Shown: piece after piece, positions 36,174 through 45,482 of the stretch | Numbering within the stretch: the first letter of the stretch is position 1 | Layout of the letters: every line of letters starts with the position of its first letter | Assembly (NCBI RefSeq): GCF_020034665.1 | Contig: NZ_JAIQDI010000002.1 | Coordinates: 1,178,001-1,242,000 of the forward strand | DNA: 64,000 bases | Reading direction: 5' to 3' | From: Niabella beijingensis | GTDB taxonomy: Bacteria > Bacteroidota > Bacteroidia > Chitinophagales > Chitinophagaceae | Position numbers and translations under genes: made by a program | Notes under the pieces: model-generated | Told to the model about the DNA's origin: nothing | Databases searched by the model: none | Seen by the model: only the letters and a program-made list of their open reading frames with translations

Positions 36174-37285
36174 GATCTTTTTGTTTCTGTTTGAAGCCGG
36201 AGGTCTGCAATAAATGTTCCGTTCTCCCTCTTTAATATCAGTTCGTAGCTGCCGGGATAGAGCAGCTCCAGCCGCTGTGTTACATTTTCGAGTCCGATCC
36301 CCTGACGGGGCGTCTCTTTGTTATGATCGATAATGTTGTTTTCTGTAAATAAGTGAACCTGCTCGTTGGTTACACCGATCCGGATAATGATCGCCGCCGG
36401 CGTATTATTGCTGATACCGTGTTTAAAAACATTTTCAATAAATGGCATAAGGATCAGCGGGGCCACCGCTACCGACTCATAGCGTCCGGACAATTCATAC
36501 TGTACCTGTACCTTCTTACTTAACCGTAATTTCTGCAATTCGATAAAATCATTGATACAGGAGATCTCTTTTTCCACCGGCACAAACTGTTCGTGTGCAT
36601 CGTCCGTTATATAACGCATGATATTGGATAGCCGCAATATGCTGCTGGCGGTATACGCGCTTTTGCCAATGGCCAGGGCATAGATATTGTTAAGGGTGTT
36701 GAAAAGAAAATGAGGACTTACCTGGGCTTTGAGAAAGGAAAGTTCTGCGCGGGCCTTATCCACCTGTATCATTGCACGATGGCGTTCCGTAATGCGCCAC
36801 TGCCGGTTGATCACAATAATAGTGCTTACCGCAGCCACTGTTAAAAACAGGATAATACTCATCAGGTCAAAATGACCCTCCCTGAATCCCGGCCGGTTGC
36901 CCGGAGGCGGAGGACGCTGCGCCTGTACATCAGTACCCGCAGGCGGCGGGGGCGGTTGACGGAGGACTTCCTGCCGGTCGGGCCGGCTGGCATTGAGCAA
37001 TACATCAAAAGGCTTCAGGTAAAAGGTAAGTGTAAGCAGCGCCAGCAGTATGAAGCTGTAAGTAATGTATTTCTTCCGCACAAAAAAGCGGGGGAGCAAT
37101 ATACAGAGGTTCAGGTAAAAAAGAGATACATAAAACCCGGCAAAGAGCAGGAACGGCCAGGAAAACAACCGCTTTTGCAATGTCTGGCCGCCGAAGGATC
37201 CCGACTGGATAAAAGCCAGTATCAGGCTGAAGCATAATATCCAGCCAATAATGTGTACCAGGATCAACAGCGGCTTTTTATCCAT
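36170..37285 (-). CDS. LytS/YehU-type sensor histidine kinase
   Basis: This ~371-residue kinase has four predicted membrane helices in the first half (IIGWILCFSLILAFI, FLLFAGFYVSLFYL, YITYSFILLALLTLTF and FDLMSIILFLTVAAVSTIIVI). A Pro-rich periplasmic or loop segment (PPPPPAGTDVQAQRPPPPG) precedes helix 4. The His kinase domain has KAQVSPHFLFNTLNNIYALA (phospho-His) and an ATP-binding C-terminus (VFKHGISNN, GIGLENVTQRLELLY). The start at 37285 was chosen because it opens directly into the first helix. It pairs with the LytTR regulator downstream. Confidence 0.9.
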   Translation of the reverse strand: MDKKPLLILVHIIGWILCFSLILAFIQSGSFGGQTLQKRLFSWPFLLFAGFYVSLFYLNLCILLPRFFVRKKYITYSFILLALLTLTFYLKPFDVLLNASRPDRQEVLRQPPPPPAGTDVQAQRPPPPGNRPGFREGHFDLMSIILFLTVAAVSTIIVINRQWRITERHRAMIQVDKARAELSFLKAQVSPHFLFNTLNNIYALAIGKSAYTASSILRLSNIMRYITDDAHEQFVPVEKEISCINDFIELQKLRLSKKVQVQYELSGRYESVAVAPLILMPFIENVFKHGISNNTPAAIIIRIGVTNEQVHLFTENNIIDHNKETPRQGIGLENVTQRLELLYPGSYELILKRENGTFIADLRLQTETKRS

Positions 37286-37390
37286 AATGTTTTCCAAACT
37301 TAAAAAAAATATCAACGTTCGGGCCTTTTTAAAACAAACGGGTATCAGGCGATTCACCGGTCAGTGTATCAAAAACCTGATGCGATTACT

Positions 37391-37398
37391 TATTTTTG
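37391..37398 (+). promoter_or_regulatory. -7 element upstream of glutamine amidotransferase gene
   Basis: TATTTTTG fits TAnnTTTG and lies 36 bases before the start codon at 37435. A TTG at -33 is not present. Confidence 0.35.
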
Positions 37399-37434
37399 AT
37401 CCTGTTCCGGTAGGGGCAAAAATAAAATAATAGC

Positions 37435-38133
37435 ATGCGGATCCATTATTTACAGCACGTTCCTTTTGAAGGGCCGGCATTTATTGCAAGCTGGCTGAAT
37501 GAAAACGGTCATTTGATCTCGGCAACCCGTTTCTTCGATGCTGCGGCGCAGCTCCCTGCTGTCGGTGCTATCGATGCACTGGTGGTTATGGGTGGACCCA
37601 TGGGCGTTTATGATGAAGAGCAATATGCCTGGCTGGCAGAAGAAAAGACGTTTATTAAAGCCTGTATCAGTGCCGGTAAAAAAGTGCTGGGGATCTGCCT
37701 GGGTGCACAATTGTTGGCGGTATGTCTTGGTGCAAAAGTGCAGGCGGCAGCACACAAAGAGATCGGTTGGTTTGAGGTGTGGCCAACCGCTGCATGCCGG
37801 GCCCTGACCTGGTTTTATGAACTTTTCAAGGAGAGGCCGGTTGTATTTCACTGGCATGGCGACCGTTTTGATATTCCGGACGGCTGTGTCGATCTGCTTG
37901 CCTCTTCTGCCAATACCAACCAGGCTTTTTACTATGACGAACATATTCTCGGGCTTCAGTTTCACCTGGAAGTTACCGGAGATTCTGTTGATGAATTGGT
38001 GCAGGCCGCATCGAACGACCTGGATGCATCGGCCTGTGTGCAGACTGCGGATGAAATTGAAACGGGGAAATGTAATCTTGGCCATTGTAATAAAATAATG
38101 ACGGCTGTGCTGACGCACTGGCTTTCTGCATAG
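37435..38133 (+). CDS. Class I (type 1) glutamine amidotransferase-like protein
   Basis: This 232-residue protein has the class I glutamine amidotransferase fold. The catalytic triad is visible as Cys in LGICLGAQLLA and His/Glu in GLQFHLEVT. The N-terminal HYLQHVPFEGPAFIASWL and MGGPMGVYDE are typical of stand-alone GATase1 proteins related to GMP-synthase-like domains. It may hydrolyse glutamine or a gamma-glutamyl compound; no synthetase partner is visible. It is the only plus-strand gene between two minus-strand two-component pairs, with a -7 box 36 bases upstream. Confidence 0.85.
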   Translation: MRIHYLQHVPFEGPAFIASWLNENGHLISATRFFDAAAQLPAVGAIDALVVMGGPMGVYDEEQYAWLAEEKTFIKACISAGKKVLGICLGAQLLAVCLGAKVQAAAHKEIGWFEVWPTAACRALTWFYELFKERPVVFHWHGDRFDIPDGCVDLLASSANTNQAFYYDEHILGLQFHLEVTGDSVDELVQAASNDLDASACVQTADEIETGKCNLGHCNKIMTAVLTHWLSA

Positions 38134-38144
38134 ATAGTGCCGGT

Positions 38145-38918
38145 TCAGGCGCTTAGCCAGGACAGGAAATCACTGATCTTTGTTTTATTGACCAGCAGTT
38201 CAGGCGCCTCCTTTATTTTTAATTTGATGACCAGCTTGCGTGCATATCCCTGTAATACTTCTTCTATGGCGTCCCGGTTGAGCAGCACCTGCCGGTTTAC
38301 ACGATAAAAGCCGTCACCACAAAGCATCTCCACGTCTTCGAGTGTTTTATTGAGCAGGTATTTCTGGTGATTCAATGTGGTCAGCTGCACGATCTTGTTT
38401 TCCGTCTGGAAAAAAGCAACATCCGATATTTTTATCGGTTTGATGGAATCGCGGTATTTGACCAGTATGGAGGAGGAGCTTTTTTGCCCCGCTCCGGTTG
38501 CCACGGAAGGCAGCCCCAGGTAGTGGCCATAGTTCAGTACCTTTTTGACCACGGCTGAATGCAGCTGATTGTATTTGTTGATGGCACCGGCAATATCATC
38601 ATTCTTAAACGGTTTTAATATATAGTCAATGCCGTTGGCTTTAAATGCCTGTAATGCATATTGTTCATAAGCCGTGATAAAAACAACGGGCACTTCCAGC
38701 TTTACCTGACGGAATATTTCAAAACTGGGACCGTCCGTGAGCTGTATATCACAAAAGATCAGATCCGGCGGAAGGTTGGTTTTAAAATAGTCAACAGCAG
38801 CGGCAACGGAAAAGAGAAGCCGGGTTACCTCGGTCTCAGGAGCGGCCTTCAGCAGCAGTTCCTGCAGGTATTCCGCAGTATATTGCTCATCTTCAATGAT
38901 GACCACGCGCATCTTCAA
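38145..38918 (-). CDS. LytTR family response regulator
   Basis: This 257-residue protein has a receiver domain with phospho-Asp at about residue 57 (LIFCDIQLTDG), the Lys of YILKPFKNDDIAGAI, and a LytTR domain at the end (FFQTENKIVQLTTLNHQKYLLNKTLEDVEML, FYRVNRQVLLNRDAIEEVL). The first residues (MKMRVVIIEDEQ) allow a start at 38918 or 38912. Its start overlaps the 3' end of the kinase gene by 20-26 bases, so the pair is translationally coupled. Confidence 0.92.
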   Translation of the reverse strand: MKMRVVIIEDEQYTAEYLQELLLKAAPETEVTRLLFSVAAAVDYFKTNLPPDLIFCDIQLTDGPSFEIFRQVKLEVPVVFITAYEQYALQAFKANGIDYILKPFKNDDIAGAINKYNQLHSAVVKKVLNYGHYLGLPSVATGAGQKSSSSILVKYRDSIKPIKISDVAFFQTENKIVQLTTLNHQKYLLNKTLEDVEMLCGDGFYRVNRQVLLNRDAIEEVLQGYARKLVIKLKIKEAPELLVNKTKISDFLSWLSA

Positions 38919-40023
38919 TGGTTTTTAAAGTAATGCAAAAAGCGCCACCGGTGCGGTCGATCTTCAGGGGCTCGCCGCCCAGTAGCCGGCACCGCTCTTC
39001 CAGGTTTTTAAGCCCCATGCCATTGGAGGAACCTTCCGGCGGTTTCGGCCGCAGGTCGTTACATACAGTAATTGTTTTTTGTACGGCATCTCCCGTTACC
39101 CTTATGTGTAGCGGGTCAGCCGCAGTAAATGCGTTATGCTTTAAGGCGTTTTCTGTCAGCAGCTGGATGGAATAAACCGGAAGGGTTGCGGGCATTAATG
39201 TTTCGGGGATGTCAAAGGAGTAAATGAGCGCGCTACCAAAACGGATCTGCTGCATTTCAAGATAGTTTTTTACCTGTAACAGCTCTTCTTCTATAGAAAC
39301 CGTGAGCCGGTCGCCGGAATAAACAACGGTACGCAGCAGATCGGAGAGCAGGTCTACATAAGCCGCTGCCTTATCGGGCTCGGGCCGGATCAGGGCTTTT
39401 ACGATCGTAAGTGAATTGAACAGGAAATGTGGTTGCAGCTGCTGTTTCAGCAGGCTGTGCTTTGCTTCCAGGTTGGTGACCCGCAGCAGGTCGTTCTCTT
39501 TTTCAATCCGCTCTTTTCTGCTCCGGAGCAGGATAACTTCCAGTAAAATAAGAATGATGATATTGATCGATTGTGCCTGGAGCACCGGAAAAAAGAAAAA
39601 AATGCCGGAACGCCCGCCGGGAGGTTTTGGCATTTTTTGCGGATCAAAAACAGGAGGCTCCCCGTTAAACCGGTGGTAGATCTGATGCATCCGCAGCTCC
39701 CGTTGCGGAAATGCACGTCCGCGTCTCGCTTCTTTCATAATAATCACTGCAAGAAAACCGCAGAGAAGAATGCTGACCGTATAGCGCAGCCATGCGTTGT
39801 TACGTTTAAACAATGTAGCAAACAACAGCAGCAACAAGGCATTGATGCCCCAGAATAATAAGGTGGTAAGGACCACCGTTAAAAAGCTGTGGCCGATCTC
39901 CTTCCAGCTGATGCCGCCGGATAATAATGCGGGCATGGGTACCGAGCCGAAAACCGCAAATAACGGGGCCGTCAGTAGCGCAATGATCAGGATTTTTTTG
40001 TATGGAACAAATTGTTTTGTCAT
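38893..40023 (-). CDS. LytS/YehU-type sensor histidine kinase
   Basis: This ~376-residue kinase has hydrophobic helices in the N-terminal third (ILIIALLTAPLFAVFG, FLTVVLTTLLFWGINALLLLLFATLF, YTVSILLCGFLAVIIM) and a helix after a Pro-rich loop. The transmitter domain carries LLKQQLQPHFLFNSLTIVKAL with the phospho-His, and ENALKHNAF plus GMGLKNLEERCRLLGG in the ATPase part. I chose the ATG at 40023, which puts a helix near the start. Its 3' end overlaps the LytTR gene. It follows the envelope gene group on the same strand, so it may sense envelope conditions. Confidence 0.9.
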   Translation of the reverse strand: MTKQFVPYKKILIIALLTAPLFAVFGSVPMPALLSGGISWKEIGHSFLTVVLTTLLFWGINALLLLLFATLFKRNNAWLRYTVSILLCGFLAVIIMKEARRGRAFPQRELRMHQIYHRFNGEPPVFDPQKMPKPPGGRSGIFFFFPVLQAQSINIIILILLEVILLRSRKERIEKENDLLRVTNLEAKHSLLKQQLQPHFLFNSLTIVKALIRPEPDKAAAYVDLLSDLLRTVVYSGDRLTVSIEEELLQVKNYLEMQQIRFGSALIYSFDIPETLMPATLPVYSIQLLTENALKHNAFTAADPLHIRVTGDAVQKTITVCNDLRPKPPEGSSNGMGLKNLEERCRLLGGEPLKIDRTGGAFCITLKTIEDARGHH

Positions 40024-40129
40024 TTTCTCATTCGTCCGCTGCCGGAAGCGGGGCAAAATTATAGGATGTATAAGAGATCCTTCCGGGGCGCCCTTAAGTT
40101 TAACATAACGCATTTTAACAACCGGTATA

Positions 40130-41413
40130 TCAGTTGCCTGCCTGCTTTGCCCGGAACCAGATATCCCTTATGGTAAGTCCCAGGGTAAACTGGGTATACT
40201 GTTCCCGGATCTGCCCGGCCTTGTTACTGCCCCTGATCCCGAATTCCAGCCCGCCGTGCATGTAGAGGTTACGGGCCACATTGTAACCGCCGCCCAATGT
40301 GGCGGAATAATCCCATACATGATTGCCTGCCAGCAGGTAATAACTGTTCTGAGCGGTAACCCCCATTGCCAGATAATATTTTTCGTAAGAGGCGCCGCCG
40401 GAAGTGAGGTATTGTTCTCTTTTTGCATATTCCCATCCCGCACCCAGACGTACAGAAGGGGCGGTATAAGAATTGGAATAGTTGATTGCCTGTTTCGACC
40501 AGTGATAATAATCGCCTTCTATTGAAAGGCTAAGCCCTTCCCGGTTCGAAAGCGTATAACCAATGCCGGCACTCAGCGGCATATTGAATACCGCACTGCC
40601 ATTGCTGTTGGTCAGAAACGCTGTGTCTACATTAAGATACTCCGTTTTTGAATAGCCCTTCAGCCGGGTGCCGGTTGTAGCGGTAAGACCAATGGTATGC
40701 TGCCATTTCCGCTGTGCAGGTGTATAATACTGAAAGCCGGTTTGTAGTGCGGCACCGTTGTAATAACTGTATTCTTTTTTTGTGATATCAAGATTCAGCA
40801 GGGGATCCGTATAAGAGGTCTTCCGGGTAGTATTGCCGAACAGGAACGAACCCGTGACACCGGCGGAGAACCGTTTGCCCAGGGCATAGCTAAAGGATCC
40901 GTAGGCCTGGTTGATGCCGCCGTCGCCTTCAACGGTCCTGGAATACCCCGCAGTACCGTCACTGTATACCACACCGGAAAGCTGGTACTGGTAGTTGACC
41001 GAGCTGTAAGGCCTCAGCCCGAACGCAAAGCCGGTCCTTGCCGAAGGACGGAAGGAAAGAGAGATCCGCTTGATGGTAAGGTCCTTGCTGGCTGCGGTCG
41101 ATGTATCGGCTGCATTCATACGGAATACGCTGCTGCGGCCCCGCAGCATAAATTCAAGATTCACCACCTTTTCACCGAGGGAAGTTAATGAAGCCGGATT
41201 TGAAAAATTATAAGAGACCTCGTTCCTCCGGGAGAGGGCTGCGCTTCCACTTGCGGCATAGCGGCTGAAATCCTTATTGTCGATATCCCCGATGCCCAGG
41301 TTGGAATAAGGCGATGTTACATTCTGCGCTGCTGTCTGCACGGCGATCAGTAACAACAGCAGTGCAAGCCCCTGCGGCAATGGAACTGTAGGTATATGTT
41401 GATTATAAGCCAA
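40130..41413 (-). CDS. Outer membrane beta-barrel protein, function unknown
   Basis: This 427-residue protein has a signal peptide (LPQGLALLLLLIAVQTAAQ) followed by NVTSPYSNLGIGDIDNKDFSRYAASGSAALSRRNEVSYNFSNPASLTSL, which resembles FadL/OmpP1-like outer membrane proteins of Bacteroidota. The rest is alternating aromatic-rich strands, ending TQFTLGLTIRDIWF, typical of a barrel. It overlaps the DUF4270 gene by 11 bases, so the two are likely made together. Its function is unknown; a FadL-type hydrophobic transport role is possible. Confidence 0.72.
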   Translation of the reverse strand: MAYNQHIPTVPLPQGLALLLLLIAVQTAAQNVTSPYSNLGIGDIDNKDFSRYAASGSAALSRRNEVSYNFSNPASLTSLGEKVVNLEFMLRGRSSVFRMNAADTSTAASKDLTIKRISLSFRPSARTGFAFGLRPYSSVNYQYQLSGVVYSDGTAGYSRTVEGDGGINQAYGSFSYALGKRFSAGVTGSFLFGNTTRKTSYTDPLLNLDITKKEYSYYNGAALQTGFQYYTPAQRKWQHTIGLTATTGTRLKGYSKTEYLNVDTAFLTNSNGSAVFNMPLSAGIGYTLSNREGLSLSIEGDYYHWSKQAINYSNSYTAPSVRLGAGWEYAKREQYLTSGGASYEKYYLAMGVTAQNSYYLLAGNHVWDYSATLGGGYNVARNLYMHGGLEFGIRGSNKAGQIREQYTQFTLGLTIRDIWFRAKQAGN

Positions 41414-42713
41414 GAACGTAGAGTTTTAATTTGATATCGGAATCATTGGGCTGGTCGGTGACCACCAGCCGTGAAGTATATGTTTTGTAACCGGTTGAAT
41501 AAGGGCACAGGAATAATGATTTGGTAGAGAACCGGCCTTCGTCGATAATGGTATTGATATAGCTGGTGATGTCGAAAGTATATTTTGTGCCGTTCTCTTC
41601 AAGATCATTGATCACAAGATTCCCGTTCTGTACGGCATCTGTGCTGCCTGGTTGCAGCAGTACGCTGCTGAATTCGTTGTTCAGGTTGCTGATATACATT
41701 ACGAGGCCGGGCGGCAGTGTAAAGGGCGCCGTGTTTTCCTGTTTATTTACCCGTACTTCAAGTGCCGCCTTTATCACTTTCACATAGGGATAGGCCTGTT
41801 TTACGTCGAGGATGTCGGGGAAGGTGATCTTTATATAAGAAGGGATATAGTTATTCAGCAATGCTTTGCGGTCCATGGCGCTGCTCTCGGTCAGTTGTGA
41901 TTTTAGCGGGTTGAAGGAAGCCAGCGGTGTTCCTGCATAATTATAGCCCAGGTGATTGTATTGTTTTGAAGCAGTATAACCGATATCGAGGAATTTTTTT
42001 TCATTGTACTGGCCACGCAGGGTATAATAGATCCTTAAAAGACCCGTACCAGCGGCAAACTGGTAAACTGCCTGGCTGTAATTGCTGTCGGAAACCAGGG
42101 CGATGCCTTTCAGGTAATTGCGGAATGTGGTCTGGTCCTCAATTACAGCACTCTTGTTTTTTATCTGGTTAAACAGGTCCGCACCAAAATCATCCGCCAG
42201 TTTTATCCGGACCGTATCCTTTCTGCCGGGATATACGATGCCGGTATAGCTACCCAGCAGGCTGTTGTCATAGCCGGTTTTAGCCGGGTTGTAATAAGTG
42301 GTGGAAGCGGAAACATCGATCCCTATATTTTCGGTGAGCTTATGTGCGTTTATGCGGAATGGCCGGGTGGTATCTCCATAGTAATTGCCATTGGGCTGCA
42401 GCAGTATTGCTGCCGAGTCGTAGGTTACACGCTGCTCCCAGAGCGGGTTTTCGGTGGGCACAGTCAACTCTGCAAAGGAAAGGGCATTGATCCTTCCGAA
42501 CCGGGGATCGTTTTGTGTGCCGATCACAAAAAGACTGTCGCCGGTTGTAGCGAAGGTATCGAGCTTATAAGTGGAAAGAGCTACGGTATAGTTATCCCAG
42601 TAAGTGATATTGGGATCCGCTGTATTTGTATTGTCCTTAAAAAGGATATCAGTCTTGGTACAGGCGCTGCCGGTGCCAATGATCAGTAAAAGGAATAGGT
42701 ACTTAAATTTCAT
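41403..42713 (-). CDS. DUF4270 family lipoprotein
   Basis: This 436-residue lipoprotein has a lipobox Cys at about residue 18 (GTGSACTK). It shows the DUF4270 pattern: an early region with TYKLDTFATTGDSLFVIGTQNDPRFGRINALSFAELT, then conserved strand blocks such as GNLVINDLEENGTKYTFDITSYINTIIDEG and SLFLCPYSTGY. Family members occur in Bacteroidota next to other surface proteins, and their function is unknown. It overlaps the outer membrane protein gene and lies 155 bases after a kelch lipoprotein on the same strand. Confidence 0.83.
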   Translation of the reverse strand: MKFKYLFLLLIIGTGSACTKTDILFKDNTNTADPNITYWDNYTVALSTYKLDTFATTGDSLFVIGTQNDPRFGRINALSFAELTVPTENPLWEQRVTYDSAAILLQPNGNYYGDTTRPFRINAHKLTENIGIDVSASTTYYNPAKTGYDNSLLGSYTGIVYPGRKDTVRIKLADDFGADLFNQIKNKSAVIEDQTTFRNYLKGIALVSDSNYSQAVYQFAAGTGLLRIYYTLRGQYNEKKFLDIGYTASKQYNHLGYNYAGTPLASFNPLKSQLTESSAMDRKALLNNYIPSYIKITFPDILDVKQAYPYVKVIKAALEVRVNKQENTAPFTLPPGLVMYISNLNNEFSSVLLQPGSTDAVQNGNLVINDLEENGTKYTFDITSYINTIIDEGRFSTKSLFLCPYSTGYKTYTSRLVVTDQPNDSDIKLKLYVLGL

Positions 42714-42868
42714 GTGTGTTCGGTATATGCACGGCAGTCGCTGCCGTTCAGAAAAATAAGCGGGTTAAAAAAATGGGCAATCAATAGGAATATCAATTGC
42801 CCGCTACCTGAATTATGCTTCTGTCCTATATGCATGAAGCACAAAAATGTAAAACTGCTTTATAAGAG

Positions 42869-43921
42869 CTATTGATTATCTGCGTCGTCCTGTTCTGCAT
42901 CGGGGTAAAACTCCCAGAGATCATCGTACCAGTAGCTGCCATTGGTACCTGTGGTGATAAAGCCCACTCCACTCATGGCAAAGCCGATGGCCCCCTGCCG
43001 GGCAGCACCCTCAAAGGAGGTTTTTTGTGCCCACAGGTCCTGGTCGATATCGTATTGCCAGACGGTGCCGATCGTACCGCTGGCTTCTCCGCAGCACAGG
43101 TAGGCTTTGTTGTTTAGTACGAAAGCGGCTGCATTGCTGCGCTGGATATTGGAACCATAATCATCGTCGTAGTCTTCGTCGCTGTTGGAGCTGTTGATAT
43201 TCCGTTTGCGGATCCAGGCATCTGCGGAGGGATCGTATGCGTAAAAGTCGGTAAGGTAACTGCTGTTGCTGACACCGGTTACCACATAGCCCAGGTTATT
43301 GTAAACAAAAGCTACGGCGTCCATGCGTTTTGATCCGGCCAGACTGGCTTTCTGTTCCCATTGGTTGGATATGGGATCATATTGCCAAAGATCTTTGAGG
43401 TAGTTCCCGTCATATCCTGTGGCCACATAACCTTTATTGTTGATGGCGAATGCCACGGCCCCGTAGCGTGCCGTGCCGCCAAAGTTGGCGAGGTCAGCCA
43501 CTTCCGTCCAGGAGTCGGCGTCCGGGTCGTACGACCAGAAATCACTCAGCCGGTTATTGCCGTCAAAGCCGGTACCCACATAGCCCTTACCGTTAACCGT
43601 AAAAGCCACGGCGGAATTGCGCGCTGCTCCGGGAAATTCTGCCACCCGCTTCCAGGTGCCGCTGCTTTTCTGAAATGCCCAGAAATCCTTCCGGCGCTCT
43701 GTTCCGGTATAACCCAGCCCCACATATACCAGATCGCCGATGGTGAAGCTTACGGCGTCGGTGCGTCCCACACCTTCATACTCGGATGAGATCTTCCAGT
43801 TGCCCGTATAATCGTCGTCATCGCTGCTGTCTTTGGAGCAGGAAACAAAAGTAGTTGCCAAGAGCAAAAGCGCCGCCGAAAGACCGGAAGCAAGGCTGTT
43901 TAGTTTTCTAAAAACAATCAT
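42869..43921 (-). CDS. Kelch-repeat lipoprotein
   Basis: This ~350-residue lipoprotein has a lipobox Cys at about residue 28 (TTFVSCSK) followed by an acidic DSSDDDD linker. It then has about six kelch blades, each with the pattern FxxxGKGYVxTGxDGN...DFWxYDPxxxxW (for example VNGKGYVGTGFDGNNRLSDFWSYDP). Acidic inserts such as DEDYDDDYGSN sit between blades 4 and 5. I chose the ATG at 43921; an earlier Met would give a non-signal extension. Kelch lipoproteins of this type may bind partners on the cell surface. It is grouped with DUF4270 and a barrel protein. Confidence 0.82.
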   Translation of the reverse strand: MIVFRKLNSLASGLSAALLLLATTFVSCSKDSSDDDDYTGNWKISSEYEGVGRTDAVSFTIGDLVYVGLGYTGTERRKDFWAFQKSSGTWKRVAEFPGAARNSAVAFTVNGKGYVGTGFDGNNRLSDFWSYDPDADSWTEVADLANFGGTARYGAVAFAINNKGYVATGYDGNYLKDLWQYDPISNQWEQKASLAGSKRMDAVAFVYNNLGYVVTGVSNSSYLTDFYAYDPSADAWIRKRNINSSNSDEDYDDDYGSNIQRSNAAAFVLNNKAYLCCGEASGTIGTVWQYDIDQDLWAQKTSFEGAARQGAIGFAMSGVGFITTGTNGSYWYDDLWEFYPDAEQDDADNQ

Positions 43922-44141
43922 AGTCAATTCCTTATTTGCATGCAAAGAGGCTTTATTTTTCTTTAAAGAAAAAGTTAATCCGACCGGGCCGGACAAAATG
44001 GCGACTCACCGGGACGAACGGGTTGCCGAACGGAACATTGCCGGTATCCGGGGATACCTGAACAGTATCGGAGGACCGGTCTTTTGGAGGGATCAGACCA
44101 CTGCGTGGCGATCTTACAGATGTGGTTTACCAGGTGCCGGT

Positions 44142-45365
44142 TTATGGTTTTTTCTCATAATAGTTCAATACGGTGACCTTTCCTGTTTTTATATTCCAGC
44201 GGTATTCGATCCTTTTCTTTTTCCCGGTGGCCTGTATCAGCCAGGTATCAGGATCTTTTGCTGACGCGGCTTTGTGCAGAAAGCCCGACATGCTTTCCAG
44301 TGCCAGTGCCGTATAGTCGGGCTTTTCATCCGGATGGATCGTTAGCACAGTGTGGATCGACAACTGATTGCTGATGTATGGCACATCAATAGCGGCACGC
44401 ATGGAGGCCAGGAGCTGGTCGGTATCTGAGAAGAGGCTGCTGTCGGCTACCAACGCATAAGCGCTGGTGTCGTCGACCGGTAGCGGAAAGCGGGATAGCG
44501 CCAGCCTCCGGCATGCTGCATAGCGCGCGGCATTACGGGCATAAAAATGATCCATCTTTTCCGCTACTTCCAGGGCGCCTTTTTCATCGGGATGATCCAG
44601 TGCGTTGCGCTCCGATCTCCAGCGGTAGTCATTTTCATCCAGCCATAATGAGTCGATGCCGTCTTTGGGGTGCAGGACGGGATGAAGCGCGGCAATAGCC
44701 GGCTGCAGTTCTTTTAAACGGATATACGACAGTTCACTGAGCCGCATCGTGGCCAGGTCAATATAAAATGCAATACCCATTCCTCGGCTTATATACCAGA
44801 GCTGCCATTTGTCCTGTTGTAGTTTCCTGCCGTATAACAGAGAGCCGATAAAGCCTCTTGTTATGGGTTCCATAGTTGTTGCTTCTTCCGGCAATAGTGG
44901 CCGTGCATGAATGGAAATGGAAAAAGCCATTGAACCGGGTGTCAGGGCATTCAGACAAAGGAGTTTAAAAAGAGCAGGGTCTTCCAGCAGCAGCGCCTCG
45001 TTGTTGCTGCCGGTAGCTGCCTTATTCAGCAGGCGCTGCAGTGACGGAGGCGGGGGTAGCAGCTTTTCAAATTCATATCGTCTTATTTTAAGATACTCCT
45101 GTGCCTGCTGTTGCACAAAGCCCTGTAATCTTTGATAGAAGGGCATTTTTTCAAGCTCCTTTTTGTTTTCCAGGGGATCGCTTCCCGGAATGCTCTCTGG
45201 TTGTTTGAGATCCGAAGCTTCTATCCTGAGCTGGTTCATAAATGCTGTGATCTCATCATTGAACCGGTAGCGTTCCGGTAGTTCCTGTGCATTTCCCGGA
45301 AGGGATAAGACCAGGCAGCTGATCACTAACAATGCCTGCAGGGTGGATTTTATGGTTAATAACAT
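44142..45365 (-). CDS. Hypothetical exported protein
   Basis: This ~407-residue protein has a clear signal peptide (start MLLTIKSTLQALLVISCLVLSLPGNAQ) and no recognised domain. It is mostly helical, with long charged stretches (YRFNDEITAFMNQLRIEASDL, QEYLKIRRYEFEKLL) and a beta-rich C-terminus (IEYRWNIKTGKVTVLNYYE). I chose the ATG at 45365; a TTG at 45374 is possible. It is the farthest upstream of the minus-strand envelope genes, but is separated from the kelch gene by about 220 bases. Confidence 0.6.
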   Translation of the reverse strand: MLLTIKSTLQALLVISCLVLSLPGNAQELPERYRFNDEITAFMNQLRIEASDLKQPESIPGSDPLENKKELEKMPFYQRLQGFVQQQAQEYLKIRRYEFEKLLPPPPSLQRLLNKAATGSNNEALLLEDPALFKLLCLNALTPGSMAFSISIHARPLLPEEATTMEPITRGFIGSLLYGRKLQQDKWQLWYISRGMGIAFYIDLATMRLSELSYIRLKELQPAIAALHPVLHPKDGIDSLWLDENDYRWRSERNALDHPDEKGALEVAEKMDHFYARNAARYAACRRLALSRFPLPVDDTSAYALVADSSLFSDTDQLLASMRAAIDVPYISNQLSIHTVLTIHPDEKPDYTALALESMSGFLHKAASAKDPDTWLIQATGKKKRIEYRWNIKTGKVTVLNYYEKKP

Positions 45366-45429
45366 CGGGCGCAAGATAAATCAATTGCACAATATACCCT
45401 CATCGGGTGAAGCTGCCGGTAATGCAAAA

Positions 45430-45455
45430 GGCCGTCTCCTGTTGCTGAGACGGCC
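45430..45455 (-). terminator. Intrinsic terminator after lyase-like gene
   Basis: GGCCGTCTC (45430-45438) and GAGACGGCC (45447-45455) form a 9-base stem. On the minus strand it is followed immediately by TTTTGC. It lies 28 bases past the stop of the lyase-like lipoprotein gene. Confidence 0.6.
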
Positions 45456-45482
45456 GGTTGCCGGCTGCCGGATTAACGTTGC

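Noticed and set aside
37295..37302. CAAACTTA, a minus-strand match to the -7 box just upstream of the histidine kinase
   Set aside because: It lies only ~10 bases before the start codon and lacks a -33 partner at a sensible distance.
43922..44141. Possible small plus-strand gene between kelch and unknown exported protein
   Set aside because: The frame crosses the kelch 5' end on the opposite strand and its translation shows no family pattern.
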